A stretch of DNA of 64,000 nt from positions 1-64,000 of the forward strand of contig NZ_JAKEEC010000011.1 of NCBI RefSeq assembly GCF_021483235.1, read 5' to 3'. Below the pieces are notes generated by a model. That model did no database searches. It saw only the letters and a list, made by a program, of their open reading frames with translations, and was not told where the DNA came from. Shown piece after piece: positions 53,545-61,791 of the stretch. The translations under genes were made by a program, and so were the position numbers. Position 1 is the stretch's first letter, and every line of letters begins with the position of its first letter. This DNA comes from Arthrobacter alkaliphilus. GTDB taxonomy: Bacteria > Actinomycetota > Actinomycetes > Actinomycetales > Micrococcaceae.

Positions 53545-53861
53545 GGCTGGGCCGTCCGAAGCCGTGCAAGCCCTTGGCTGGCCAAGTTCCGCATCGCCTT
53601 CAGGCGCTGCGCCAAAACGGCGGAACCGCTGGCCGTCAGTTCATAAGGACGTCGGCGGTCCTCACCGGGCAGGGCGCGGATATGGCCCCGTTCTTCCAAG
53701 CGGGCCAACGCTCCGTAAAGCGTCCCGGGCCCGAGCGTTATGCCAGCTTGTTCTTCCGTATCCTGGATGATCGCGTAGCCATGTTTGGGACCGCCCGCGA
53801 GGCTTGTGAGGATCAGCAGCGCCGGATCGGCCCACGCCACTTCCGTGTTGTTTCGTGCCAT
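53541..53861 (-). CDS. PadR family transcriptional regulator
   Basis: The 106-residue winged-HTH protein has ALLILTSLAGGPKHGYAIIQ, ITLGPGTLYGALARLEERGH and the wing DRRRPYELTASGSAVLAQRL, matching PadR. It is the first gene of a two-gene operon with the membrane protein, and diverges from the helical protein at 54060. Confidence 0.92.
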   Translation of the reverse strand: MARNNTEVAWADPALLILTSLAGGPKHGYAIIQDTEEQAGITLGPGTLYGALARLEERGHIRALPGEDRRRPYELTASGSAVLAQRLKAMRNLASQGLARLRTAQP

Positions 53862-54059
53862 TGCCTACTCCGTTTCAGGTACTACGCGAAACGATACAGC
53901 GAACGGCGTTTGGAAGCTACCCTCAAAGCGAACCCGTTCGTCGCCCTTGCCATGCACTTTCCTTATGGGTTCACACGGTATTGGTATTTCCGCGGCCCTG
54001 CGAACGCGGCCTAGATTTCATAGATCAGAAAAGTCAGCGAAGAGTCCGAAAGGGACAAA

Positions 54060-54590
54060 ATGCCAGCCCAATCCGGCTCCCTTCGGGGCCCATCAGCCAC
54101 CGGCAGATACACCTACCGGGCAAATGCTCCAGCCCGGCCCCAAACTGCGGCCAAAGGGGAGCGTGCCAGGCTCGCCCACGCCCTCGCGGCGCATAGGCAA
54201 CTCCTGTCCCACGCTTCGAGCGCCATCCGAACATTGACCGCTGCCCGCAACGAGATGATCGCCCAGGCCCTTGAAGATGGGCTCACTCCGGCCACAATTT
54301 CCTCGGTGACCGGGGAAAACATTCGCGCTGTCCGAACCATTGGTTTGGCTTACGACGACCTGCACCCGAGTGGGCTTCCGCGAGGCGCACATGTGGATGC
54401 CCTCAAGGCGAAAAGCGAGCAACTCAAAGCCGCCGAAAGGCACCGCGACGAGATCACTCAACAGCGGGAAACGTTGATTGTCGCGGCGCTCCGCACCCAA
54501 GCCTGCGATGACCTTGAACTTGCCTCGCTGACCGGCCTGACGCCGGATCATATCCGCAGGACCACCCGCAGAGTCCGGCAGGCAGGCTAG
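54060..54590 (+). CDS. Hypothetical protein with two tandem HTH-like units
   Basis: The 176-residue, charged, alpha-helical protein appears internally duplicated. Unit 1 (about 45-100) contains RNEMIAQALEDGLTPATISS then VTGENIRAVRTIG. Unit 2 (about 118-174) contains RETLIVAALRTQACDDLELA then SLTGLTPDHIRRTTRRV. Both read as a long helix followed by a helix-turn-helix. The N-terminal 35 residues are disordered. AAAGGGA precedes the ATG. DNA binding is inferred; no named family was recognised. Confidence 0.65.
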   Translation: MPAQSGSLRGPSATGRYTYRANAPARPQTAAKGERARLAHALAAHRQLLSHASSAIRTLTAARNEMIAQALEDGLTPATISSVTGENIRAVRTIGLAYDDLHPSGLPRGAHVDALKAKSEQLKAAERHRDEITQQRETLIVAALRTQACDDLELASLTGLTPDHIRRTTRRVRQAG

Positions 54591-54671
54591 GCAGTGCTCA
54601 GGCGTGCAGTGTCCTGGTTTGCCGCCCGCGGTGTCACCGGACGTCCGCTGGAATTCCCCGCTTTTCACGCC

Positions 54672-54718
54672 CGACGACGGCGCCGCCCGCTACGTGGCGC
54701 GGGTTGCCGTCGTCGTTT
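54672..54718. terminator. Hairpin between convergent genes
   Basis: CGACGACGGC (54672-54681) pairs with GCCGTCGTCG (54706-54715), followed by TTT on the plus strand. It lies about 82 bp past the stop of the 54060 gene and 46 bp past that of the 54761 gene, and could serve both. I see no gene in 54591-54760. Confidence 0.65.
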
Positions 54719-54760
54719 GGATCCAAAGGTGGGGAGCTTCAGCGGGCGGTGTCCCTAACC

Positions 54761-55231
54761 CTAGACCGTTGCGTCAGGCTTTGCCTGGGGCGTCCTGCAA
54801 CTGAACAGCTCCTGGGTTCCTGTTTTCCTGGCGATGAGCACCGTCAATGCGCGGGCCGAGGATGAGATCGGTTCGAAATGTTGGATCGAGCGCGCGCCGA
54901 CGTTCCAGATGCGCTTCACGCCAAGCACCCGATCGTTCTCATCCGTGGCGACGAGGGGCGGACTTCCCTGTCCTGCCACGGGCCTGCGTTTCCAGCAGAG
55001 ACTGACTACGGTCGCATGCTCCCAGAATTCCACGGCGGTGACGAAGAATTCGCGCCCCTCGTCGTCCAGGAACAACCCGGACTGCGGGACGTAAACCGCC
55101 CGGAGATCGTACTCGGCAGGCCCTGAATGCCGTGCAGCCGGCGGTTGGGCGATGGCTGCGGCTTGACTGGGATTGAGATCTGGTTGCGGGACCACGGCAT
55201 GCTCCATTGAAGTTGCGGCCGACCCCCTCAT
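54761..55231 (-). CDS. Hypothetical protein
   Basis: The protein has 156 residues from ATG 55231, or 148 from ATG 55207. It has an Ala/Pro-rich N-terminal 35 residues, then a compact probable beta-rich domain (EYDLRAVYVPQSGLFLDDEG, EFFVTAVEFWEHATVVSLCW, VLGVKRIWNVGARSIQHFEP). No family or motif was recognised, and no signal peptide or membrane segment was seen. It stands alone upstream of the hpa cluster and is not obviously linked to it. Confidence 0.6.
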   Translation of the reverse strand: MRGSAATSMEHAVVPQPDLNPSQAAAIAQPPAARHSGPAEYDLRAVYVPQSGLFLDDEGREFFVTAVEFWEHATVVSLCWKRRPVAGQGSPPLVATDENDRVLGVKRIWNVGARSIQHFEPISSSARALTVLIARKTGTQELFSCRTPQAKPDATV

Positions 55232-55312
55232 CGACCGACCCCGAGTGGCCTCGGGATATCCAATCTAGTCCCGCCCGGGGACGCCCGGAAGAGTGGCGAC
55301 TACCTACCTAGC

Positions 55313-56152
55313 TCAGTAGCTCGGCCGGACGTCACCTGTCCCGCCAAAGGGAGCGCCGCCGTCGTCGGGGGCTGTGGGAATGAACTTGCCGGCGAGGGCC
55401 TCAGTGCCGCGGGCAAGCACCGCGACATCCGCGCCGACCAGCACGAACGAGGCACCGGCATCCATATAGTCCCGCGCCGTCGCTTCGTTGAAGGCGTTGA
55501 CCCCGCCCGGTTTGCCCGCGGTCCTTGCCGCGGAAAGGCAGTGCTCGACGGCGGCGCGCACCTTGGGGTGTTCCTGCTCGCCGAGCAGGCCCAGGGACGC
55601 CGCAAGGTCGGAGGGCCCGAGGAAGATGGCATCGACGCCGTCGACCGCCAGGATCTCCTCCACCGCGGCGACGGCGGCCTCGGTTTCGATCTGGACCGTG
55701 ACGCTGATGGTTTCCGCGGCCCGGGCGAGGTAGTCCGGGATGCGGTTCCAGCGTGAGGCGCGGGCCAGGGCCGAGCCGACGCCCCGGACGCCGTGCGGCG
55801 GGTAGCGCACGGCGTCGACGGCGGCCTTGGCTTCCGCGGCGGAGTTGACCATGGGGATGAGCAGGTCCTGCACGCCGAGGTCCAGGTATTGCTTGAGGAG
55901 CACGGCGTCGTTGACCGGCGGCCGGACCACGACCTGGACCGGGTAGCCGCGCACGGCCTGGAGTTGGGCAAGGATGGATTCGAGGCCGTTGGGGCTGTGT
56001 TCGGCGTCGATGAGGAGCCAGTCCAGGCCGGCTCCGGCGCACAGTTCGGCGATCAACGGGCTGCCGGAACATACCCACATCCCTGCAAGGGGCCGGTCCG
56101 TGGCAGCCAAGGCCTCGCGGAATGTGCGGTCAGGCTCTACTCGAACCGGCAT
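55313..56152 (-). CDS. hpaI: 4-hydroxy-2-oxoheptanedioate aldolase
   Basis: The 279-residue class II pyruvate aldolase of the HpcH/HpaI family cleaves 4-hydroxy-2-oxoheptane-1,7-dioate to pyruvate and succinic semialdehyde. Catalytic and metal residues of HpaI (H45, R70, E149, D175) map with a constant +7 offset to H52 (IDAEHSPNG), R77 (VVVRPPV), E156 (VTVQIETEA) and D182 (GPSDLAASLG). It is the last gene of the hpa operon and overlaps hpaH by 16 bp. Confidence 0.94.
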   Translation of the reverse strand: MPVRVEPDRTFREALAATDRPLAGMWVCSGSPLIAELCAGAGLDWLLIDAEHSPNGLESILAQLQAVRGYPVQVVVRPPVNDAVLLKQYLDLGVQDLLIPMVNSAAEAKAAVDAVRYPPHGVRGVGSALARASRWNRIPDYLARAAETISVTVQIETEAAVAAVEEILAVDGVDAIFLGPSDLAASLGLLGEQEHPKVRAAVEHCLSAARTAGKPGGVNAFNEATARDYMDAGASFVLVGADVAVLARGTEALAGKFIPTAPDDGGAPFGGTGDVRPSY

Positions 56153-56922
56153 GTGACAGCTCCCAACGGTCCATAGTCGGCGTGGACGGTATCGCCTTTG
56201 TACACCCAGAGCGGGCGGGTGAAGGAGCCTGCGAGGACGATCTCTCCCGCCTTCAGCCCGTCGCCATGCGCAGCGATCTTGTTAACGAGCCAGTGCACGC
56301 CGTTCGCCGGATGGTCCAGGACGCCGGCGGCGACGCCGGTTTCCTCCACGGTCTGGTTCTTGTACAGGATGGCCGACACCCAGCGGAGGTCGACGGCGTC
56401 CGGACGGACCGGGCGTCCGCCCACCACCATGGCACCCATCGCTGCGTTATCCGAGATGGTGTCCACGATGGTCCGGCCTTCCATCTCGATCCTGGAATCC
56501 AGGATTTCAAGGGCCGGAACCACGTAGTCGGTGGCGTTCAGGACGTCGAAGATGCTGCAGCCCGGCCCGGACAGGTCCTTTTTGAGCACGAACGCGAGTT
56601 CCACCTCCACCCGGGGGTGCGTGTACCGGTCCCAGGGTATGGAGCAGCCTGTTTCCAGGACCATGTCGTCAAAGATCGCGCCATAGTCCGGTTCCGTGAT
56701 GCCCGTCGCCGCCTGCATGGCTTTGGAGGTCAGCCCGATCTTGCGGCCCACCAGCTTCCGGCCCGCTTCCTCGTTGCGGCTGCGCCACAACCGCTGCACG
56801 GCGTAGGAATCCTCAACCGTCATCTCCGGGTACCGGGCAGTCAGGAGGGGAACAGGGGTCCGGCTCCGCCCGGCTTCCAGCAGCTCATCCGCAATGGTTT
56901 CTATCGTCTTCGGGTCAAGCAT
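56137..56922 (-). CDS. hpaH: 2-oxo-hept-4-ene-1,7-dioate hydratase
   Basis: The 261-residue FAH-fold hydratase of the MhpD/HpcG type has VGRKIGLTSKAMQAATGITE, HPRVEVELAFVLKKDLSG (metal-binding Glu-x-Glu), and DNAAMGAMVVGGRPVRPDAV. It hydrates 2-oxohept-4-ene-1,7-dioate to the aldolase substrate. ATG 56922 lies 4 bp after the mndD/hpaD stop; the longer upstream frame is inside that gene. Confidence 0.94.
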   Translation of the reverse strand: MLDPKTIETIADELLEAGRSRTPVPLLTARYPEMTVEDSYAVQRLWRSRNEEAGRKLVGRKIGLTSKAMQAATGITEPDYGAIFDDMVLETGCSIPWDRYTHPRVEVELAFVLKKDLSGPGCSIFDVLNATDYVVPALEILDSRIEMEGRTIVDTISDNAAMGAMVVGGRPVRPDAVDLRWVSAILYKNQTVEETGVAAGVLDHPANGVHWLVNKIAAHGDGLKAGEIVLAGSFTRPLWVYKGDTVHADYGPLGAVTCRFE

Positions 56923-56926
56923 CGGC

Positions 56927-58024
56927 TTAGACCTGCGCTCCGAGCTTGAAGCCTTCGGCGGCGGCGGGTCCGGACGCGTCGCCGTCGTCGCTCTTGCGCG
57001 TGTAAGAGAAGCCGTCGGCACCGACCGTTACGGCCATTTCGCTCTTTTCCTCACGGACAACGACCGGCTGCGGGTTGCCGTCCAGGTCCAGGACGAGGGA
57101 GGCCTCGGTGTACCAGGACGGGACCACGGGGTTGCCCCACCAGTCGCGGCGCTGATTGTCGTGCACGTCCCAGGTGACGGTGGGGTTGTCCGGGTCGCCG
57201 GTGTAGTAGTCCTGGGTGTAGATCTCCACGCGGTGGCCGTCCGGGTCAAGGATGTAGAGGTAGAACGCGTTGGACACACCGTGCCGTCCGGGGCCGCGTT
57301 CGATCCGGTCGCTGATGCGCAGGGCGCCCATCTTGTCGCAGATCTGGATGATGTTGTGCTTCTCGTGGGTGGAAAACGCGATGTGGTGCAGGCGCGGGCC
57401 GTTGCCGCCGGTCAGTGCGGTGTCGTGCACAGTCTGCTTGCGGTGCATCCACGCGGCGTACGTCACGCCGTCGGCATCTTTGATGTCCTCCGAGACGCGG
57501 AAGCCGAGGTCCTCGAGGTATTTGCGGCCGCGCGGAACATCGGGGGTGACCTGGTTGAAGTGGTCCAGGCGCACCAGTTCCCCGGCGGAGTACAGGTCGT
57601 AGCGCTGGGTGAGGCGTTCGACGTGCTCCACCTCGTAGAAGAACTCATAGGGGAAGCCCAGCGGATCCTCGACGCGGACGGAGTCGCCCACGCCCTTGGT
57701 GAAGCCGTCCCTGCGGCGCTCCACCCGGCAGCCGAGCTCCTTGTAGTAGGCCTCGGCGGCGTCGACTTCGGCGGGCGACTTCACCCGGTACGCGAACGCG
57801 GCGGCCGCGGCGACCGGCCCCTTGCGCAGGACCAGGTTGTGGTGGATGAACTCCTCGAAGGAGCGCAGGTAAATGGCGTTCTCGTCTTCCTCGGTGACGT
57901 GAAGGCCGAGGAGGTCAACGTAGAACTCGCGGGATTTGGCCAGGTCGGTGACCACGAGTTCGAGGTACGCGCAACGGACGATGTCCGGCGCCGGGACTGT
58001 GGGGGTGGGAACGAAGTTGGTCAT
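56927..58024 (-). CDS. hpaD: 3,4-dihydroxyphenylacetate 2,3-dioxygenase (MndD type)
   Basis: The 365-residue type I extradiol dioxygenase opens the homoprotocatechuate ring. It has two glyoxalase-fold halves. Metal ligands H155 (LDHFNQV), H214 (LHHIAFS) and E267 (HRVEIYTQDY) coincide exactly in number with the Mn-dependent Arthrobacter globiformis enzyme MndD and its Fe homologue. Manganese or iron cannot be told from these residues. It lies in the middle of the hpa operon between hpaE and hpaH. Confidence 0.96.
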   Translation of the reverse strand: MTNFVPTPTVPAPDIVRCAYLELVVTDLAKSREFYVDLLGLHVTEEDENAIYLRSFEEFIHHNLVLRKGPVAAAAAFAYRVKSPAEVDAAEAYYKELGCRVERRRDGFTKGVGDSVRVEDPLGFPYEFFYEVEHVERLTQRYDLYSAGELVRLDHFNQVTPDVPRGRKYLEDLGFRVSEDIKDADGVTYAAWMHRKQTVHDTALTGGNGPRLHHIAFSTHEKHNIIQICDKMGALRISDRIERGPGRHGVSNAFYLYILDPDGHRVEIYTQDYYTGDPDNPTVTWDVHDNQRRDWWGNPVVPSWYTEASLVLDLDGNPQPVVVREEKSEMAVTVGADGFSYTRKSDDGDASGPAAAEGFKLGAQV

Positions 58025-58047
58025 GGTGGTCTCTCTTCAACTCTGTC

Positions 58048-59574
58048 TTAGGCGCCGAACTTGGGGGTATGTACAGCTCCGAGGGTGATGTGGACCGCCT
58101 GCTGGTCCGTGTAGAAATCAATGGAGCGGTAGCCGCCCTCGTGGCCCAGTCCCGAAGCCTTGACGCCACCGAACGGGGTGCGCAGGTCCCGCACGTTGTG
58201 GCTGTTGAGCCACACCATGCCGGCTTCGACGTTCTGGGCGAAGTTGTGGGCGCGGGTCAGGTCGCGGGTCCAGATGTAGGCCGCCAGGCCGTATTTGGTG
58301 TTGTTCGCGAGGGCGAGGGCTTCTTCGTCGTTCTCGAACGGGGTGATCGCGACGACGGGACCGAAAATCTCCTCCTGGAAGATCCGCGCGTCGGGCGCAA
58401 CGTCGGCAAACACCGTGGGAGCGATGTAGTTGCTGTTGTTGAGCCCGTCGGGGAGGTTTTCCGGCCGTCCCCCGCCGGCGAGGAGGCGGCCTTCGGACTT
58501 GCCGATCTCCACGTACGACGCGACCTTGGCGTAGTGCTCGGGGTGGACGAGGGCACCCACCTGGGTCTTGGGATCGTGCGGGTCACCTACCACGATGTTC
58601 TTTGCACGGGCGGCGTACTTCTCGCAGAACTCCTCGTAAATGGCCCGTTCAACAAGGATGCGGGAGCCGGCCGTGCAGCGTTCCCCGTTGAGGGAGAAGA
58701 CCCCGAACAGGGCGGAATCGATCGCGGCGTCGAGGTCGGCGTCGGCGAACACGACACACGGGGACTTGCCGCCGAGCTCCATGGACAGGCCCTTGAGGTT
58801 GGCCGCGGCGTTGCGGAAGATCGTCTGGCCCGTGGTGGTCTCGCCCGTGAAGGAAATGAGCGGCACGTCCGGGTGCTTCACCAGGGCATCGCCGGCTTCC
58901 TCACCCAGGCCGTTGACCAGGTTGAACACACCGTCGGGCAGGCCGGCGTCCTTGAAGATTTGCGCCCAAAGAGACGCGGACAAGGGGGTGAACTCGGCCG
59001 GCTTGAGGACCACGGTGTTGCCCGTCGCCAGGGCGGGGGCAAGCTTCCAGGACTCCAGCATGAACGGCGTGTTCCACGGGGTGATCAGGCCTGCGACGCC
59101 GATCGGCTTGCGGTTTACGTAGTTGATCTGCGATCCCGGGACCTTCATGGCGTCGTCGAACTGGGCCACGATCAGGTCCGCGAAGAAGCGGAAGTTCTCG
59201 GCGGCTCGCAGTGCCTGGCCCTTGGCCTGGGTAATCGGCAGGCCGGTATCGAAGGTCTCCAGTTCGGCGAGGCGCTCTTCCTGGGCTTCGACGGCGTCGG
59301 CGATCCGGTTCAACACCGTCGCACGCTCGCGGGGCTTCAGCTTCGGCCATGGACCGTTCACGAAGGCTTCGCGGGCCGCAGCGACCGCAAGATCGATGTC
59401 TTCCTTCTGGCCTGCGGCGGCGGTGGCGTAGTTGGTGTTGGACACCGGGTCCAGGACATCGAAGGTCTTCCCGCTGACCGAGTCTACGAATTGGCCGTTG
59501 ATGTAGTGCTGGATGTGGGTAGGCAGGTTTTCCGGGATGTAGTGGGTGGCGGTGGCCGGTGCGGTGAACGTCAT
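58048..59574 (-). CDS. hpaE: 5-carboxymethyl-2-hydroxymuconate semialdehyde dehydrogenase
   Basis: The 508-residue NAD-dependent aldehyde dehydrogenase has the oxyanion Asn region TPWNTPFML, SFTGETTTGQTI, general-base Glu in LSMELGGKSP, catalytic Cys in SLNGERCTAGSRI, and EEIFGPVVAITPF. Operon position assigns it to the HpaE step. AGGAAG lies just upstream of its ATG. It is separated from the GntR gene by 55 bp that contain half of a large inverted repeat. Confidence 0.94.
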   Translation of the reverse strand: MTFTAPATATHYIPENLPTHIQHYINGQFVDSVSGKTFDVLDPVSNTNYATAAAGQKEDIDLAVAAAREAFVNGPWPKLKPRERATVLNRIADAVEAQEERLAELETFDTGLPITQAKGQALRAAENFRFFADLIVAQFDDAMKVPGSQINYVNRKPIGVAGLITPWNTPFMLESWKLAPALATGNTVVLKPAEFTPLSASLWAQIFKDAGLPDGVFNLVNGLGEEAGDALVKHPDVPLISFTGETTTGQTIFRNAAANLKGLSMELGGKSPCVVFADADLDAAIDSALFGVFSLNGERCTAGSRILVERAIYEEFCEKYAARAKNIVVGDPHDPKTQVGALVHPEHYAKVASYVEIGKSEGRLLAGGGRPENLPDGLNNSNYIAPTVFADVAPDARIFQEEIFGPVVAITPFENDEEALALANNTKYGLAAYIWTRDLTRAHNFAQNVEAGMVWLNSHNVRDLRTPFGGVKASGLGHEGGYRSIDFYTDQQAVHITLGAVHTPKFGA

Positions 59575-59593
59575 TGTTTCTTCCTTCTTTGGT

Positions 59594-59658
59594 GCAACGC
59601 GGGGTCACTTACGGCCCATGTTGGGCGGTTTAATGGGCGCTAAGTGACCCCGCGTTGC
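59594..59658. repeat. 18-bp-arm inverted repeat spanning the GntR stop and the hpaE leader
   Basis: GCAACGCGGGGTCACTTA (59594-59611) is perfectly complementary to TAAGTGACCCCGCGTTGC (59641-59658) over 18 bp, separated by 29 bp that contain a further GCCCA/TGGGC dyad. The right arm encodes the last residues of the GntR protein. The arm GTGACCCCGCGTTGC resembles the TGAGCGAGCGTTGC element in the 30-kb array, hinting at a related mobile or regulatory repeat. Confidence 0.85.
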
Positions 59659-60304
59659 TCTGGGCGAGGTACGCGTCGAGGGTGGCGGCGCGGTGGCGGC
59701 GGGCGGCTTGTTCGATGGTGTCGGCGTCCGCTCCTGACTCGATGAGTTGGAGCAGTGCTTCATGCTCTTGCACGGATTCCTGGGCCCGGCCCGGAATGAA
59801 GCGGAAGGTCGTGGCCCTGATCGAGGCGAGCCGGTTCCAGCCCCGGTGTACGAGGTCCAGGATGTGCGGATTGGGACAGTGTTCAAAGAGCACGCTGTGA
59901 AAATCCTGGTTCAGCGCGGTGAAGCGGACAGGGTCGAAATGCTCGAGGCAGTCCCGCATCTCGGAGTTGACCGCGCGGGCCCGGGCAATGGCCACGGCAT
60001 CGATCAGGGGTGCGGACAACGCCGTCGCCGCGCCCTCGATGATGCTCAAGGTCTGCATCGTGTACAGGTACTCGGTGGGGTCGATCCCGGAGACCGTGGC
60101 GCCGACGTTGCGTTCGAACTTCACCAGCCCTTCGGCCTCCAGGCGGCGGATGGCTTCCCGGACCGGGACCACGCTGACGCCGAGGTCCTCTGCGATCTTG
60201 GCGAGCACCAGCCGGTACCCCGGCGTGTATGTGCCCTCCACGATGCGCGCCTTCACGGCCGCGTAGGCCTGCTCGGATTTGCTCCCGACGGCGGTTTCAG
60301 TCAC
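59630..60304 (-). CDS. GntR family (FCD) regulator of the hpa cluster
   Basis: The 224-residue protein has a GntR winged HTH (about 10-75: EQAYAAVKARIVEGTYTPGY, then LAKIAEDLGVSVVPVREAIR) and an FCD ligand domain (about 88-215) with the metal-binding histidines expected around FHSVLFEHCPNP and RHRAATLDAYL. The start GTG at 60304 overlaps the fusion gene stop by 8 bp. It lies within the operon it probably controls through the TCGTATACGA site; an aromatic pathway acid is the likely effector. Confidence 0.92.
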   Translation of the reverse strand: MTETAVGSKSEQAYAAVKARIVEGTYTPGYRLVLAKIAEDLGVSVVPVREAIRRLEAEGLVKFERNVGATVSGIDPTEYLYTMQTLSIIEGAATALSAPLIDAVAIARARAVNSEMRDCLEHFDPVRFTALNQDFHSVLFEHCPNPHILDLVHRGWNRLASIRATTFRFIPGRAQESVQEHEALLQLIESGADADTIEQAARRHRAATLDAYLAQSNAGSLSAH

Positions 60305-61763
60305 CGTGCGTTCCTACCCACTCTGCGTAGCGGGCACGCCATTGGGCGTTCATCGGGTAGAGCCCGTCCACGCTGTTGCCCTGCTTGACCATCTCCAAGA
60401 TGAAGGCTTCTTCCTTCTCCTGCTCGATGCACTCGTCCACCAGTTCTTCGGCGATGGCCGGGGGTATCACCAGGATCCCGTCCGAGTCGGCCACGATGAT
60501 GTCCCCGGGCTGGACCGTCGCCCCGCCGCAGGCGATGGTGATGTCCGTGTCCCACGGGATGTGCCGCCGCCCCAGGACGGCCGGGTGCGGATTGGCGAAG
60601 TAAGTGGGCATGTCCAGTCCCGCGACCGCCGAATAGTCGCGGACGCCCCCGTCGGTGATGATGGCCGCGGCACCGCGCACTTGGGCACGCATGGCGAGGA
60701 TGTCGCCCACGGTCCCGGTGCCCTTCTCACCGCGGGCTTCCATGACCAGGATCTCGCCCTCATTCACGGAATCGATTGCCCGTTTCTGGGCGTTGAACCC
60801 GCCTCCGTGGATCTTGAACAGATCCTCCCGGTTGGGCACATAGCGAAGCGTCCGGGCGAGCCCGACGACGCGGCGGTCCGGGCGGGTGGCCTGCAGTCCG
60901 TCGATGCTGACGTTGTTGAGCCCGCGCTTGCGCAACTGGCTGGACAGGGTGGCCGTGGCGACGGACTCCAGCTTCTTCTTCAGTTCCGGCGCAAGGACCG
61001 GAACGACGGCGGCAGGGAGCCCGGCCGCTTCACGGGAACCGTACGCTTCCTCCCGCTGGGTGTCATCAGCCTTGGGCCTGGCGCCGAAGTCCGCGAACGG
61101 CGTCGTACCTTCCGTCACCGTGGTGGTGAGACGACCCGAGCTGAACTCACCGCCGGTGACTTCGACTTCGACGACGTCGCCCGGCTGGGCGACGGAGGCG
61201 CCGGCGGGGGTGCCGGTCAGGATGATGTCGCCGGGTTCGAGCGTGAGGAGCTGGGAAAGATCGGCGACGAGGCGCGCGAAAGGGAACAGCAGGTCTTCGG
61301 TGGTGTCGTCCTGGACGAGTTCGCCGTTGTGCCAAGTGCGGACCCGCAGCGCGGAGGGGTCGACGGCGTCTGCCGGGATAAGTGCCGGGCCCACCGGAGT
61401 GAAGCCATCGCCGCCCTTGGACCTGAGATTGGAGCCCTTGTCCGCGTAGCGGAGATCGTACACACCAAGGTCATTGCTTGCCGTCACCCACCCGACGTGG
61501 CTCCACGCATCCTCGAGGCCGACCCGCCGAGCCGGCCTGCCCATGACCAACGCGATCTCACCCTCGTAGCCCAGGAGTTCACAGCCGGCCGGACGCTCCA
61601 CCGCTGAGCCACCAAGCGCCAAGGACGACGGTGGCTTCAAGAAGTACGACGGCTGTTCCGGCGTGCGGCCCCGCTGGATTGCCCGGCTGGGGTAGTTGAT
61701 ATGTACCGCGATGACCTTGCGGGCTCCTGCCAGGATGTGGTCGGTGACTGGTTCCAAGATCAC
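60297..61763 (-). CDS. Fumarylacetoacetate-hydrolase domain fused to an RraA-like domain (HpaG-like role)
   Basis: This is a 488-residue two-domain protein. The FAH domain (about 15-235) has KVIAVHINYPSRAIQRGRTP, SYFLKPPSSLALGG, metal motif LGYEGEIALVMG, TASNDLGVYDLRYADKGSNL and LTGTPAGAS. The RraA-like domain (about 265-465) has TATLSSQLRKRGLNNVSIDG, VGDILAMRAQVRGAAAIITD then GGVRD (Arg-Asp of class II aldolases), and PGDIIVADSDGILVIP. It is the first gene of the hpa operon, where canonical HpaG has two FAH halves. GTG 61763 is given as start; TTG 61757 has better-placed GAGGAG. Confidence 0.9.
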   Translation of the reverse strand: MILEPVTDHILAGARKVIAVHINYPSRAIQRGRTPEQPSYFLKPPSSLALGGSAVERPAGCELLGYEGEIALVMGRPARRVGLEDAWSHVGWVTASNDLGVYDLRYADKGSNLRSKGGDGFTPVGPALIPADAVDPSALRVRTWHNGELVQDDTTEDLLFPFARLVADLSQLLTLEPGDIILTGTPAGASVAQPGDVVEVEVTGGEFSSGRLTTTVTEGTTPFADFGARPKADDTQREEAYGSREAAGLPAAVVPVLAPELKKKLESVATATLSSQLRKRGLNNVSIDGLQATRPDRRVVGLARTLRYVPNREDLFKIHGGGFNAQKRAIDSVNEGEILVMEARGEKGTGTVGDILAMRAQVRGAAAIITDGGVRDYSAVAGLDMPTYFANPHPAVLGRRHIPWDTDITIACGGATVQPGDIIVADSDGILVIPPAIAEELVDECIEQEKEEAFILEMVKQGNSVDGLYPMNAQWRARYAEWVGTHGD

Positions 61764-61781
61764 TCCTCATCGAGTACGAAA

Positions 61782-61791
61782 TCGTATACGA
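61782..61791. promoter_or_regulatory. GntR-type operator TCGTATACGA in the divergent hpa promoter
   Basis: The perfect 10-bp palindrome TCGTATACGA lies 19 bp upstream of the fusion gene and 162 bp upstream of the divergent hydroxylase. FCD-type GntR proteins bind short AT-centred palindromes of this type. The GntR encoded in the operon is the likely binder. Confidence 0.65.

Noticed and set aside
58069..59643. 524-codon plus-strand frame opposite hpaE
   Set aside because: Antisense shadow typical of high-GC coding DNA; the minus-strand protein has all aldehyde dehydrogenase catalytic motifs.
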